Assembly (NCBI GenBank): GCA_037176885.1
Contig: JAWWNJ010000009.1
Span: 1,798,001-1,862,000, forward strand
DNA: 64,000 nucleotides
Direction: 5' to 3'
Origin: Favolaschia claudopus
Taxonomy: Eukaryota > Basidiomycota > Agaricomycetes > Agaricales > Mycenaceae
The notes under the pieces are model-generated. The model did no database searches. It worked only from the letters and a program-made list of their open reading frames with translations, and had not been told where the DNA came from. Positions 12,683 through 24,600 of the stretch are shown piece by piece (position 1 is the stretch's first letter; each line of letters begins with the position of its first letter). A program made the position numbers and the translations under genes.

Positions 12683-13633
12683 CACCCACCGATCCACCCT
12701 TGAGCCATGCCAGCGTCTCCGCAATCTGCGTGTGCTTCGTCGCACCGAAAATGACCGCGTCGCCATACTTCGCATCAAGGACAGAATCAAAAGCCACCCA
12801 ACGGTACGCAAGCTCGCCCCGGCTGCATCCGGCCAAACTAGCCGCCTCGCCCCAGAGATCCAACGCCTGGTAGTAAATGGGTTTGTTGTACATGCCCCCG
12901 TACAATGTCGTCTCCCCGTCGCTTCCCTTGGCGAAGCGCCCAGCTGCCGCTTTGCCTTCGCGCAGCTGCTCGGAGGTCTTCGTGAGCAAGCCGCCGGCGA
13001 TGGGGCTGTAGACGTAGAGCGCGATGCCGAGTTTACGAAGGGTTGGCACGAGCTCTGTCTCCTGCTTGCGAGTCACGGCGCTGTAGTTCGCCTGGTAGAC
13101 GGTGGGCAATGGGTAGCCCTTCTCTTTGCAGATATCGTAGATGCGCTGGACGTCCGCCGCTTTGTAGTTACTAACGCCGAAGCGTTTGAAGTAGCCAGCC
13201 TTGTACGCGTCGTTAATGCCTCTGAGTTGATCCTCGAGGTCGAGGGATGGATCCGGCGCGTGGAGGTAGAATATGTCGACCTGGCATATTTGAGACAAAA
13301 GGCGCGCAGGGAAAGTGCTCCAACTATAGTACTCACACTCTTGACACCAAGACGCTCAAGCGACTCCTTTGCATGCTGCAGGATGCCATCGCCGGTGCTA
13401 GTACCGGGACCAAAGCCTCCCGGAGTCTTCGTATCAATAGTAAACCGTTTTCCTGCGCCAGTTTTGCCCAGCCATTCCTCCGAGACGCCGTAAATGCGGG
13501 CGGTATCGATGGTACTACACCCTCCCTCCTCCAACAGCTTGAATACCTTCTCGATGCTCTCCTCGTCGGGAAAAGGCATGCCAGGACCCAGAGGGAAGGC
13601 ACCGAAGACGGCCTTGACGATGTTTGTACTCAT
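12573..13633 (-). CDS. Aldo-keto reductase A, 3' end replaced by transposon
   Basis: NADPH-dependent aldo-keto reductase of the AKR7 / aflatoxin-aldehyde-reductase type. Exon 1 (13633-13337, MSTNIVKAVFGAFPLG) and exon 2 (from 13280) are joined in phase 0. Tetrad candidates are Asp and Tyr in TIDTARIYG, Lys in TIDTKTPGG and His in YLHAPD. Native sequence runs to WLKGGSVG (12691). Translation then enters the 828-bp element and stops at 12573, replacing the last 25 native residues with about 38 foreign ones and giving 334 residues. The barrel core is complete, so activity may survive, but the lost helix is conserved in both paralogs. It lies in tandem with AKR B, and a foldback element sits about 200 bp upstream. 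Confidence 0.85.
12683..12690. repeat. Right target-site duplication CACCCACC
   Basis: Eight-base copy matching 11847-11854, immediately outside the right terminal inverted repeat. Confidence 0.85.
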
Positions 13634-13831
13634 AGCGTAAGATTGAGCTCGTTGGGAATCCAGGTGAATCGGTGTGAACAGAAAGCTTGAAGCGGCCAGT
13701 GCTGGTGTTGCTTATCAAGTGTAATCTGGGAGGTTGCAGACAGATCGCAATCGTCGTATTTATCGTCGGCGGGTGCTGAATGACTCAGCCGCCTTCAGCC
13801 GCCAAGACGGATACTCATTCAGACTCATTCG

Positions 13832-13984
13832 CTGTCTCGGTAACCCAGCCGTTCATAAGACATCATGATCCGCCTGACAGCGGAGATTCAAAACGTAGCG
13901 CAGAGATGGTTCCGGTGCGATTCTGCGTTATGATTTTGGAACTCCGCTGACAGCGGCACCGGAACGGCTGGGTTACCGAGACAG
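13832..13984. mobile_element. MITE-like foldback element, 153 bp
   Basis: Perfect 23-bp inverted repeats at 13832-13854 and 13962-13984 (arm begins CTGTCTCGGTAACCCAG). A second, weaker inverted pair lies inside (GACAGCGGAG near 13881 and its counterpart near 13943). It lies in the promoter side of AKR A and downstream of AKR B. No clear target duplication remains, so the class is unknown. Confidence 0.65.
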
Positions 13985-14170
13985 GCTTGTGCTTGTGGTC
14001 GACGCAGACGGAATCAATTGATCATCGATGAATGATTTGATCATTGATGAGATCCGTAATCCCAATCCGGAAAATTCAACAAAGTTTGTTCAAAGTTCAA
14101 CCCAAGGTGGCCTCCTCCACAACGATGCAATCGTTCGATCCATGGTACTGAAAAGTACTCAATACAGTGT

Positions 14171-15200
14171 TTACTTGTTATAATTGTCGAGAGGAGCTTC
14201 ATGTTCAATGACTTTCCAAATCTCGTCGATCTTCGCCTTCGCAGCAGCCCCCACCGACCCTGCTTTGAGCCACGCTAGCGTCTCCGGAATCTGCGCGTGT
14301 TTACTGGCCCCAAAAATGACCGCGTCACCGTACTTGTTATCCAAAACCGAATCAAAAGCCACCCAGCGATAGGCAAGCTCTCCCTTGCTGCACCCCGCCA
14401 TCGCCGCCGCCTCGCCCCATAGATCCAACGCCGTGTAATAGCTCGGCTTGTTGTACAGCCCGCCATACAAAGGCTCGAATGCGTCTCCCTTGGCGAAGCG
14501 CCCCGCGTCCTCTTTGCGGCCGCCGCGCAGCTGCTCGGAGGTTTTGACGAGGAAGCCGCCAGCGATAGGGCTGTAAGCGTAGATCGCGATGCCGAGTTTG
14601 CGGAGGATGGGGACGAGCTCGGTTTCGAGCTTGCGCGCTACGGCGCTGTAGTTGGCTTGGTAGACGGTGGGCAGAGGGTAGCCCTTCTCTTTGCAGATGT
14701 CGTAGACGCGCTGGACGTCCGCTGCTATGAAATTGCTCAGCCCGAAGCGCTTAAAGTACCCCGCTTTGTACGCCTCGTTGATGCCTTTGAGCTGGTCTTC
14801 GAGATTCAACGAAGCGTCCGGGGCATGGATGTAGTAGATGTCGAGCTGTTGAGTGCGAGATAAGAACCATACGCGTGCGCGAACTGACAACGTAACTTAC
14901 GCTCTTCACGTCGAGAAGTTGCACCGATTCCTTCGCAAATTGAAGGATATTGTCGCCGGTACAACTACCGGGAATAAAACCTCCAGGGGCTTTCGTGTCG
15001 ATGGTGAATCGTTTCCCCGCACCAGTCTTTCCCAGCCATTCCTCCGAGTTGGTGTAAACACGGGCGGTATCGATGGTGTCACAACCGCCCTCCTCGAGCA
15101 GTTTGTACACTTTCTCGATGCTCTCCTCGTCAGGGAAATATTTGCCGGCACCTATAGGGAAGCCACCGAAGACAGCCTTGACGAGATTCGTGGTACTCAT
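14171..15200 (-). CDS. Aldo-keto reductase B (AKR7-like)
   Basis: Intact tandem paralog of AKR A: exons 15200-14901 and 14845-14171, phase 0, 324 residues. It starts MSTTNLVKAVFGGFPIG. The catalytic candidates are in TIDTARVY, TIDTKAPGG and YIHAPD. The conserved EIWKVIEHEAPLDNYNK ends the protein. Enzymes of this group reduce dialdehydes and other reactive carbonyls in the cytosol; the natural substrate here is unknown. The intron position is shared with AKR A and AKR C, supporting common descent by duplication. Confidence 0.92.
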
Positions 15201-15257
15201 ACTCGTAGTTGGGTACGATGTGAAGATATTGATCTGAAAACAGGAGATATTGTATGG

Positions 15258-15265
15258 CTTTTATA
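15258..15265 (-). promoter_or_regulatory. TATA box of AKR B
   Basis: The minus strand reads TATAAAAG, 58 bp before the start codon at 15200. Confidence 0.45.
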
Positions 15266-16127
15266 TGTGCTTGGTTGACCGCATCTTGGTACAATTCGTA
15301 AGCCATTGCGAGGCGGGCATCCGTTTCTTGTGGTGTTGGTACGTGCTGAGAAAGCAATTGGAAAGCAAAGAAGTTGTTGAATCGGTAGAATAGGTATCCG
15401 TATGACCGCGCACTCATGACGTTTCGGAAGCCGCCGGAATCCATTTGTGTTTTTCGAACAGAACGTGCTTGCCGGCCATTATCATACGAAGGTATCGCCA
15501 AGAGAACCGGAGGTCGACCCGCAGTGACAATTTTTTTTGCTCAAATTTTCAAGCAAGAACAGAGATTTCGTCAGAACAGCCCGCTCAAACATTCTGCAGA
15601 AGCTGAAGATAGTCGCATTCATGGCCAAATGAACAGACCGGCCAGCCGAATGGACAGAATCTGGCCGAACACACCAGTAAAGATAACATCAATCTACGAA
15701 GATTTTCGCAGGTTGTTGAGGTGTCGGGTAGCGTCGGGTAGCCTGTCTGGCGCTTCAAGGTGGAGAAAGGTAAGCATGAGTGTTGGCAACAACATCTTCC
15801 CTCAGTCGTTGCCAGCTGCAGCGGGCAGTGGGTGCAATCTCGGTGGGAGGTACGACATTTTGAGCCAGACAAGCTCAGGGCAGAAACAGTAGAAACAGGT
15901 AGAAACGATGCGTGACATTACAACGTGACACCGGCGTGTCACATTGTCGGCGACTGGGACCTAACGCCCACTGTCGCCCCCAGTTAGGCTCGGGCTCACC
16001 GGCTACAGACTATTCGACTATAATTCGGGCGAATTTCAACTATCAAGAACAAGAATTTTCTCCAGACGCCCCTACTTTGTAAACGAGAACACCGGGTCTG
16101 GCACTTGAAAACTTAAAAGGTTTCAAG
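15266..16127. other. Intergenic between divergent AKR B and thioesterase genes
   Basis: Shared upstream region. It includes a short palindrome GTGACACCGGCGTGTCAC at about 15929-15946. No gene is supportable; the open frames here lack motifs. Confidence 0.5.
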
Positions 16128-17343
16128 ATGGCACCGCTCGGAAAGGCTCTGAATGCTATCAGTTGCGACGCTGACGACGCTACCAAGACTGGAAATACTG
16201 TATTCTCTGGAGACATCGATTCTGACTGGCGAATCGGCAAGTACGTGGACGACGCTATTGCAGCAATTTTCATAATCTCAAGGTCCTGTCAGTGTCCCAA
16301 ACGGAGGTCACTTGCTTTGCTCTGAAACGCGCAATTTCTTTATTTGAACTCGCTCAGGCTACGTGCTGTCTCTTATCCTTGAATCCTGTATCAGATATCA
16401 AGTGGCTACTTCCCACCGCGACCTCATCCACGTCTCAGCGCATTTTCTACAAGCCACATCCATTGCATCGTTTGAAGTTCATGTAAGAACACTGAAAATC
16501 GGACGCGGGTTCACCAACGTCACCGCAGATCTCATACAGCAGGTACTTCGGTTTTTCCACTTTTTGAAGCCTCCGAATACTCACAGTGTTGTAGAGCCGC
16601 ACCAGGATAACCACCCACCTCATCTTCGGCACCCTCGACCCTCCCCGTCTCCTCCTCCCACCCTCAACTTACGCCCGACGACTGCCTCTGTACCTCCATC
16701 CCTCCATCGCCGAGCCATCCACCACAGTCGGAGTATGGAAATTCAGCCAACACATGAAATGGTCCATCGACCCGCACCTCCGTGCACAGAACGGCCACGA
16801 CAGCCCGACACGCACCTCTCCCACGACCGTCGGCGGCGGGGGTGTCGTCTGGGGCGCGTGGCTCACGCTTACTGATCCCGCCGAGCGCATCACCCCTGCG
16901 TCGATTGCCTTTCTTGCGGACACTTTTGTCAATATGCCGTTTCTCGTGCCAAAGGAGGAGCGCGGTGGAGTTTCTGTAGGGGATTCGTGCGTATTTATCT
17001 TCTCCTTTGCTCGTATATACTCACCGTTCCCAGCTGGTACCCGACCATGACCCTCAGCATCGAATTCAAAGCACCCATACCCCCGCCCTCGGAACGCCAC
17101 GCGGCGCGGACGGTGGGGCTATACTGCAAGCAGACGTTCTGGGGCGAGCCGCAGGGACGCCACGATCCGTATGTCGAGGTGTGGACGGCGCCCGCGGAGT
17201 TGGGTGAGACGGGGAAGGTGAAGGATGGCTGGCGGGAGGAGCAGATTTGTCTGGCGACGGCGACGCAGATGGCACTGGTGATTCCTATGGAGGTGAATAA
17301 GGGGAGGGCGAAGTACGATGCGCCAGCGAAGGGTAAATTGTAG
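16128..17343 (+). CDS. Thioesterase-like superfamily protein
   Basis: Five exons (16128-16240, 16293-16306, 16358-16542, 16595-16986, 17034-17343) join in frame to give 337 residues. The order SDWRIGNVPNGGYVLSLIL then RTLKIGRGFTNVTADL, and later GVVWGAWLTL and WYPTMTLSIEF, matches the fungal acyl-CoA thioesterase-like (double hot-dog, 4HBT_3) family. The expected reaction is hydrolysis of acyl-CoA or a related thioester; the substrate is not deducible. Exon 2 is only 14 nt. It is divergent from AKR B. The start is the first in-frame ATG before the hot-dog domain. Confidence 0.85.
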
Positions 17344-17839
17344 AGGTGTGTTTGTTTCTTTGCTAAGTTTCTAGATGTGTGAATAGATTGAGCGTACATC
17401 GACGATTGTGCCTACTCTGCCTCCTTTCACGCCTCGGAAACCTTTCGGCTTCGGGACCAGTTCACTGCTGAGGGCTCAGGATGCCTTGACAACTTGCCAT
17501 GCTTGCCAGGGGCAAAACCGCCTAAAACTGTGACCACTGACATATCATACACTGAAAATACTTACCTGAAAAAATGGGGGAAAAATCCGGCGTAGGTGAA
17601 ATACTGAACTTATGCTTGGGCTGTTACCATGCCGCTCCCTCTCAGTCCCTCCCTTAGCAGAAAATCGCTTATGATATTTTCCAAAATTTGCCGTTTCAGG
17701 CACGTTACATGTCATACCGGCTTTTCACGGAATTGATTGCCGAATTTGCTCTTTCCCTCCCCCGTCGTCCAAGTCCTCTCACCTCGCTTCCTCTTCCCCT
17801 CCCATCCATCCACCCACCACCCCGCACACCCTGCACAAA
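17344..17839. other. Intergenic
   Basis: 3' flank of the thioesterase gene and a CT-rich leader before the next gene. No further feature seen. Confidence 0.5.
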
Positions 17840-18996
17840 ATGTCCACCGCCTTCTTCAAGATCTGGTCAGCCTTCCTCCTCCCATAAAAGTTACAGTATT
17901 TTGATCATAAAGCACAAACACATAGGGCAATCCTCCTCCTCGCAATCCCCTTTGTCTCCGCCCTCGACATCATAGAGCTCAAGGGTAATGCCGTCTCCGG
18001 CGGGCAGATGACCGTTACGTGGAGGACGTCCAACTCGGACCCTGCCGGCGCGTTTAGCATTGTGCTTTTCCATGATTCGTTCGTGCGTTCTTTTCCTGTG
18101 GTTTTAAGATGGCATGCTGGCTGACGGTGCATGTGAATGAAGCACGACCAATTTGCGGTTGCGACGAATGTGGATGCGTCGGGGCTGAGCAAGGATTTCG
18201 TGATTCCTATCGTTCCGACTGGGTGAGTTGTTTTTCATCTCGGTGTGTTTGTGGGTCCATTAGGAGGCGGGATGATTTGGCTTTGGGAGCGGCTTTCTGG
18301 GTCGGCTTTCAGGATGGGTACAGTCTAGAGACGTCCAGGGTCGGCTGGTATGTGGGTCAAGTCGAAGCTGCAGCGGAATGCCGTTGCGCTCCGTGATTTT
18401 TCGGTTCGAGCTGAGAGCCGACTTTGCTTGATGAGGTCGAACCGTACGGCGCGTACGTATCAGGGGGAGTTTTCGATTCCGAATGATATTCCAAGTTTTC
18501 CAGGGACACGACTTGGCTTCATAACTTTGACTCTTTCGTCCAGGATGTATACTGATCTTTCTTTCTTTGTTCAGGGATAACTACTTCATCCAATTTATCG
18601 ACATCTTCAATGTCAACCAGGTCTTTTCGACCAGCAACTCCTTCTCTATCGGCGCCGAGTCTGCTACCCAATCTGTAACTGTTCACGAGAGCTCCATTAA
18701 GACCTCGTCGACCACTTCGGCCAGCCTCACTTCGAGCAGCAGCTCAACCGGAAGCGCGCCTTCGTAAGTCTCCTCTCGTCTGTCTTGTTAGCAGCATAAA
18801 CTCAATGGATATCGTCTGCCACAGCGCACCCAGCGGCGGCAGCCCTTCCAGCCCTACAAGCGCCCCGCCCAGCGCAAGCTCCCCTTCTGCGTCCAACCCC
18901 GCCCCCACTGGCGCTGCCCTCCCCACACACTCCACCTCCCTCACCGGTGTGCTTGCAGTCGCCCTTGGCGTCGCACTCGGCGCCTTTGCCTTGTAA
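17840..18996 (+). CDS. Kre9/Knh1-like Ser/Thr-rich GPI-anchored protein
   Basis: Exons 17840-17865, 17926-18082, 18143-18222, 18575-18763 and 18825-18996 join in frame to give 207 residues. A signal peptide (MSTAFFKIWAILLLAIPFVSA) precedes a domain with GGQMTVTWRTSNSDP and FVIPIVPTGDNYFIQFIDI, the pattern of the Ser-Thr-rich GPI-anchored membrane family related to yeast Kre9/Knh1. A Ser/Thr/Pro/Gly linker and a hydrophobic end (GVLAVALGVALGAFAL) indicate GPI attachment. The likely location is the plasma membrane or cell wall. The third intron (18223-18574) is 352 bp, much longer than the others. I found no alternative exon in it that keeps the domain aligned. Confidence 0.82.
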
Positions 18997-19640
18997 TCGC
19001 CCAGTCGATCGATCGTCCCTCTCCAGCCCCTCGCTTTCGCTCTCCCTCACTGTCTTTTATCGTCACTTTCTTTTTCCTCTGGCCGTCGTGGCGGCATAAT
19101 ACCCACACCCACCGACCGAAGCGAAGCAAATCGAATTTGCGACGTGTTTTTGCACTGTAACTTGCTAATGTTTTGTACCTTTACATTACTGTGCCTCAAC
19201 ATTGTCTGTGTTCCTCTGTGTATCCTCCATCCATTCCATTGCATCTCTTTCGGTCTTAGCGAGCTTAGCATTGACAAGGATTTGCTGTGGTATGCAATTC
19301 GGCGAATTCGCAATAGAATGAGGGAGGTCTTGTGCATCCCGATCAATACCCTGTGCCGCTGCGAACGTCAATCCTTGGAGTGCTCCCTCAAATAGCTCCT
19401 GTCATTTTAGTGTCATTTTGCGATTTTCCAAGATCCGTGCACATCGACGCGAACGGTGGTCGTCATGAGCCTCGTCATACATCGAGTCAGGAGTCGGCCT
19501 TCAAGGAATTGTCAGGGGATATCTCGACATATTATAGCGAGCGAGCAAGCGAGATGAGGGTTCTGATTCTTTTGTCCTGAACCACCACCACTACCACCAC
19601 TACTACTACTTCTACCACCGCAGCGAAAAAAAAATCCGAG
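18997..19640. other. Intergenic
   Basis: 3' flank of the GPI-protein gene and a short CCA/CTA trinucleotide microsatellite at about 19581-19621. No gene seen. Confidence 0.5.
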
Positions 19641-20015
19641 ATGTCATCGTCGAATTCAGAGAATAACCGAGTTACTTCCGGCGCTGCGCCTACCCAGCCT
19701 TCCCCTTCCTCTCCCAATACCGCCAACGCCAACTCCAATCCCAACTCCAATAACAATCACGCAGGAGAAGGCTTACACCCTACCGGACTTCCCCGAGGGC
19801 GCGGCCGGGGGTCGGGGATGACGTTCGAGGCGGCGGTGAATAATTTGCTGGTTGCGACGCCGATGCAGGAGATACCGTGCCTGGGGCAGTGGTCGGCTGA
19901 TGGGGTGCATCTTGAGAGTGCGCAGGGGAGTTATGGGGCGGGGCATGGGGCGTATGGGGCGGGACAGAAGGCGGCGGTGGGGACGGCGGGGACGAAGAGT
20001 GGTGCGTCGCAGTGA
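19641..20015 (+). CDS. Hypothetical low-complexity protein
   Basis: I do not recognise this. The ATG follows a microsatellite. The product begins with a Ser/Asn/Pro-rich stretch, then RGRGRGSGMTFEAAVNNLL, and ends in repeated GYGAGH/GAGQ units. A donor-like GTGCGT at 20002 could join it to an exon after the acceptor at 20146, giving a slightly different end. Strand and reality are uncertain, since a minus-strand frame covers the same DNA. Confidence 0.3.
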   Translation: MSSSNSENNRVTSGAAPTQPSPSSPNTANANSNPNSNNNHAGEGLHPTGLPRGRGRGSGMTFEAAVNNLLVATPMQEIPCLGQWSADGVHLESAQGSYGAGHGAYGAGQKAAVGTAGTKSGASQ

Positions 20016-20289
20016 GGGGATCGAAGATCATCGAGGTTAAGAGGCGTTTGATGGCGACGAAGGGGGCGCGAATGGCTGCGAAGGGGTAAGTGCGATGTGG
20101 ACGAGGAATTCTTCCTCCTTTGAAATATGATGGCTGACGATCTACAGAGATGCGAAGAAAATGAAAACACGCCTCTTTTCTTGCATTTTCTGCGGCAGTC
20201 GACTTGCGGGAGTCGAATTGAAGAATCGGAGGCCGAGACAAACCGTTTCCGAGAGCACAATTGACTGTACTACATCTGTATCACCACCA

Positions 20290-21551
20290 CCACCACGTCC
20301 ACCACTAACATCTTTAAATTATAAGCTGTAACTTGTACATGCTGTATTATATTTTGAAAGTCTTGCGACGGGTTGAAGTAGAATTCGTTCGTGCAGATGC
20401 ATTGATGAAAGGTCTAGAGGGTGCACAAGGGAACCGTTCGATCGAGGAGCAGTAAGCGTAGGCCTTGGTTGCATTCCAAGAGAACAAGAGCACCGAAAGG
20501 ATCCGGAGGTGAAAGTGGGTTGGAATCTTCTGCGCTTCGCATCTAGCCCGTTCATCAAGTTGCGAGCATGAGGGAGAAGCACCCTCATCGATACATCTCC
20601 TCGTTAGTGGAAGGGAAGAAGAGTAAGAGTAAGCAATAGTCAGCAATACCCTCAAGGTCACGTCCATCACTTCCTGGAAGATCCAACATGACTCAAAAGC
20701 GCGACTGGAAGGAGAAAGGCTTACTCAGGCACATGAGCTCTCTGAAGAACGTTCTACCTATGTGACCCGATTTGGAACGAGTCTGGTCGCGAATACAATA
20801 CGGAGAAGGCACCGAGGTCATGGTCGAGTCATTCGGTGTGCACTTGAGAGCGTATAAGGTAAAATTATCTAGGAACGGTTAAATGGAGACCTTACGGCGA
20901 ATCTCTTTTGAATAAGCGGGAATACGTATGTACCTCAAACAAGCTTGAAGGTGGGATAACGATGCAGAAGAGAGGTACAAGGCTTCGTTTTCGGACAATC
21001 CGGGAACCCTCCATGCGATATGTTTTCCCAAATGGATCAAGAGAATGTTGGCAACTTTTGGGGTGCGAAATGGCTGAGGGCTTGGATGTGCTATTAGTCG
21101 AGAGACGGCCGGGCGGTTTGAATTCCACATCGAGCGGTAGGATACGCAGATGTGACGCAACCAAGGCGGGTACGCAATATTGTCGCCTTCTTGCGTCTTC
21201 AGCGGGCATAGCATATAACTACGCGCTCTATTACAAGGAGGAGAGAATTTTCCCGCACCTAACCTCGTTCTTATTCTCTTCTCCAAAATGGCCATGATCG
21301 GGCGGTGATTCATAAGCGTCCCTAGTTTTGGACTCTTCTTTCATTGGGAGGATTATGTGGTGCCTAATCAGGTGCTGCGCTTGCCTGTCGCGACGGGGAG
21401 AGCGGTCGCGGTCGCGGTCCGCATCTCGCTGCAATTTCTAATGCAGGCCGTCATTGCCGCGCGAAGGGTGCTGGGGTTGCATTGTCATTTGCATAATCAA
21501 AAGCTCAGTTGACTCCCCGTGATGTCATCCACGAACGGGTCTAAACGCCTT
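20290..21551. other. Intergenic, no supported gene
   Basis: About 1.2 kb with overlapping short open frames on both strands. None has a motif, a coherent intron set or a promoter. The right end is the Egt1 promoter region. Confidence 0.45.
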
Positions 21552-21559
21552 TATAAATA
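21552..21559 (+). promoter_or_regulatory. TATA box of the Egt1 gene
   Basis: TATAAATA, about 122 bp before the start codon at 21681, leaving a leader of about 90 nt. Confidence 0.45.
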
Positions 21560-21680
21560 AGGCAAGATGAGGGGCTCAGAGTTTCGTTCTTTGAACTCGT
21601 AACCTACACACCTCTTGAAACGAAACGAATTTTGCTCCTACGCACGCGTCCCCATTTCAGCTGAACCTGAATTCCAGTCA

Positions 21681-24600
21681 ATGGCCGCGAAAATCATCAA
21701 TATCCAGAAGGGACGCGAAACGGATCCGGAGCTTGAGCTCGACATGGCAGCGGAGGTGCTTGAAGGACTGCGCAAGCCGAGCAACGATGAAGGCTTTGGG
21801 AAGACGTTGCCGACGATGCTTTTGTACGACGAACGCGGATTGAGGTGAATTTGAGCTTCGGAGCGGATCTTCAGCGTCGTCGACGAGCTGACGCGTCCCA
21901 TTGACAGACTGTACGACGACATAACGACCCATGCGCCGGAGTATTATCTCTTTGGGGCCGAGGAAGAGATTCTGAAGAACAAGTCGGACGAAATTGTGGC
22001 AGCCATGCATCAGTCGACTGGCGGTCTTTCAGCCAATGAAGTTGTCCTGGAGGTTCGTATGAATTGTATTTCCGTGAATTATGTTCATTTGTTTCTAGCT
22101 TGGCGCTGGGTAAGTCCACATTTTATGCTCGTCGCCGTCGTCGTGGTCGTTGAGCTCGAAGGGGTTATCTTAATATTTATGTCTATTTCTCCTTCGCCGT
22201 CATTCAATTTCTACTCTTCTTCGTCAGCGATCCAGATGCTGATAGCTCCCGATTTCCAGAGCCCTGCGCAAGACCTCTCACATCCTCCTTGCCTTGTCGG
22301 GTCTCGTCAAGGACGTCCACGCAGCCACTCCCATCACCTACTACGCGCTTGATCTGGAGGAACGTGAACTCGAGCGCACTTTGACCGAAATATCTCACTC
22401 GGACGTGGGGAAAGCCTTGGAGGGCAAAGTCACCACTCGCGGGCTTTGTGCGACTTACGATCAAGGCCTCAAATTCGCTGAATCTGGGGCTTTACACGCT
22501 AGGAACACCGCAGAACGGCTTCCTAGGGCATCTCACTCGTCACCGTTTAAATTTGAATCGCTCGAGTCTTCTTCGAGTTCCATGTCTGGTTCTTCCGGAA
22601 GCGACTCTCATTCGGATGCAGCTACGTCCCCGCCCTCTACGCCGGACGATGTGCAGCCGCCTCTCCATCTCTTGTTTCTCGGATCTTCGTTGGGGAATTT
22701 CTCCCGCAGTGAGGGGGCAGATTTCCTGAGGTCTTTACCTTTGCGTGCTGGCTCCGGCGACACGATATTGATTGGCCTGGACCATGATAATGGAAAGACA
22801 TCGATTGAAGCGGCCTACAACGACCCCCAGGGCTACACTAAGAGCTTCATCATGAACGGCCTTAAAGTCGCAGGAAGGGCTCTAGGTGACGAGAATTTGT
22901 TTGATGAGGAAAACTGGGAGTATGTCAATGTGAGCCGCTTCTTCTCCTTGTTGCGTTGTTCCGTGTCTGATCTGAGTCTCCAGAATTACGACGTTGCTGA
23001 ACGTCAGTATGGACCGCGACCAGCTTGTTTTTTGTGCTAATATGGATTGAGTAGGTCGCCACGAAGCTTTCTTCCAGGCAAAGAAGCCGCATGCGGTCGT
23101 CATTCCCTCGACCAAGGAGACGATTAACTTCGCCCAAGACGAGAGAATCAAGATCGAGCAGTCTTTGAAGGTACCCTTCGTACTGTTTGTTCGAAACTCG
23201 CTGTACTAATTGATCCACTTCTCGTAGTTCTCCGAGACCGACGCCTACTCCCTCTTCACCGAAAGCGGCCTCCGCCCCGTCCAACGCTGGACCGACACCT
23301 CTTCGCGCTACTCCCTCTGGCTCCTCGAACGCCCCGCGTTCGTCTTCCCCCTCCTCTCCTCCCCCCGCACAGGCGCGCTCGTCTTCAAGAAACCCTACTC
23401 CCAGTCCCCTTTCGGCGTCCCCTCGCCTCGGGACTGGGAGAACCTCTGGGCTGCGTGGGACTGTGTCACCCAGCGCATGATACCCCCGTCGATGCTCATG
23501 CAGAAGCCGATTGACCTGCGCCATATCTGCCTGTTCTACTTTGGACATATACCCACTTTTCTGGATATCCATTTGTCGAGGCTGTTGAAGGAGCCGCATA
23601 CTGAGCCGGACAATTTCAAGGTGTGTGGTTTCATATGACGCGAGGCTTGTCGACTAACGCGCGTCTCATTTTAGTACATTTTCGAGGTAATTCTTTCTTG
23701 GTTTCCTTTGTGTTACTGTCGGTACTGACTTTGACTCAGCGCGGCATCGACCCGGACGTCGACGATCCCAACGTGTGCCATGTAGGTTTTCCCTGCTCGT
23801 GGCCGTTCCCTCTCTCAATGTCTCTCCCAGCCCCATTCCGAAGTCCCCAAGAATGACGAGGACTGGCCCAGCCTAGTCTCCATCCTGCAATTCCAAGCCC
23901 GCGTCCGCGCGAGGCTGCTGAAGCTGTACGAAGACGTCGACGCCGGCAAACACACCATGACGCGCAAGGTCGGACGCGTCCTCTACATGACCTTCGAGCA
24001 CGAAGCCTTGCACGCCGAGACGCTCCTGTACATGCTGCTGCAGCGTGCGGGCACTGGTACGCTCCCGCCCGCGGGCTTCATGCCGCCTCCGTGGGAGAGC
24101 CTTGCTGAGTCGTGGAATGCGCTGCCTGAGCCGGAGGAGGCTACGGTGACGCTTGGGCCGGCGACGGTTACTTACGGACATGACGACGATGAAATGCAGG
24201 ATGATGCGTTTGCGAGTGATGTTGCGGGGCATGAGTTTGGCTGGGTTGGTCGAGTTTCTTGTGCTGCGCGCTATGGTATTGATTTTCTTCATTCATCAGG
24301 ACAACGAGCACCCGAAGCGGGAGGCTCTTGTTGAGCAGTTCCGCATCTCTTGGCGGCCTGTCACGAACGGGCAGTTCTACAAGTATTACATGGAGGAGGG
24401 CGATGTGACTCTCCCTGCTAGCTGGGTCGAGGTCGACGGACAGATGCATGTACGTTACATTTATCTTAGTCTCGTCGTTCGTCCATCTCACGTAGGTGTT
24501 GCAGGTCCGCACGCTCTACGGCCCCGTACCGATGAAGATCGCGCAGGACTGGCCCGTCCTCACGTCGTACATCGCTCTCTCGAAGTACGTCCAAGTGCAA

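Noticed and set aside
12660..13690. Plus-strand ORFs of 276 and 147 codons
   Set aside because: Shadows of the AKR A exons on the opposite strand.
15130..15501. 123-codon minus-strand ORF overlapping the AKR B start
   Set aside because: It overlaps the AKR B promoter and TATA box and shows no family similarity.
19780..20241. 153-codon minus-strand ORF, Pro/Ser-rich
   Set aside because: It is the antisense of a low-complexity Gly-rich stretch; a Pro-rich reading is expected from that composition alone.
20879..21313. Overlapping open frames on both strands as a possible gene
   Set aside because: Both strands are open over the same DNA with no motif to choose between them.
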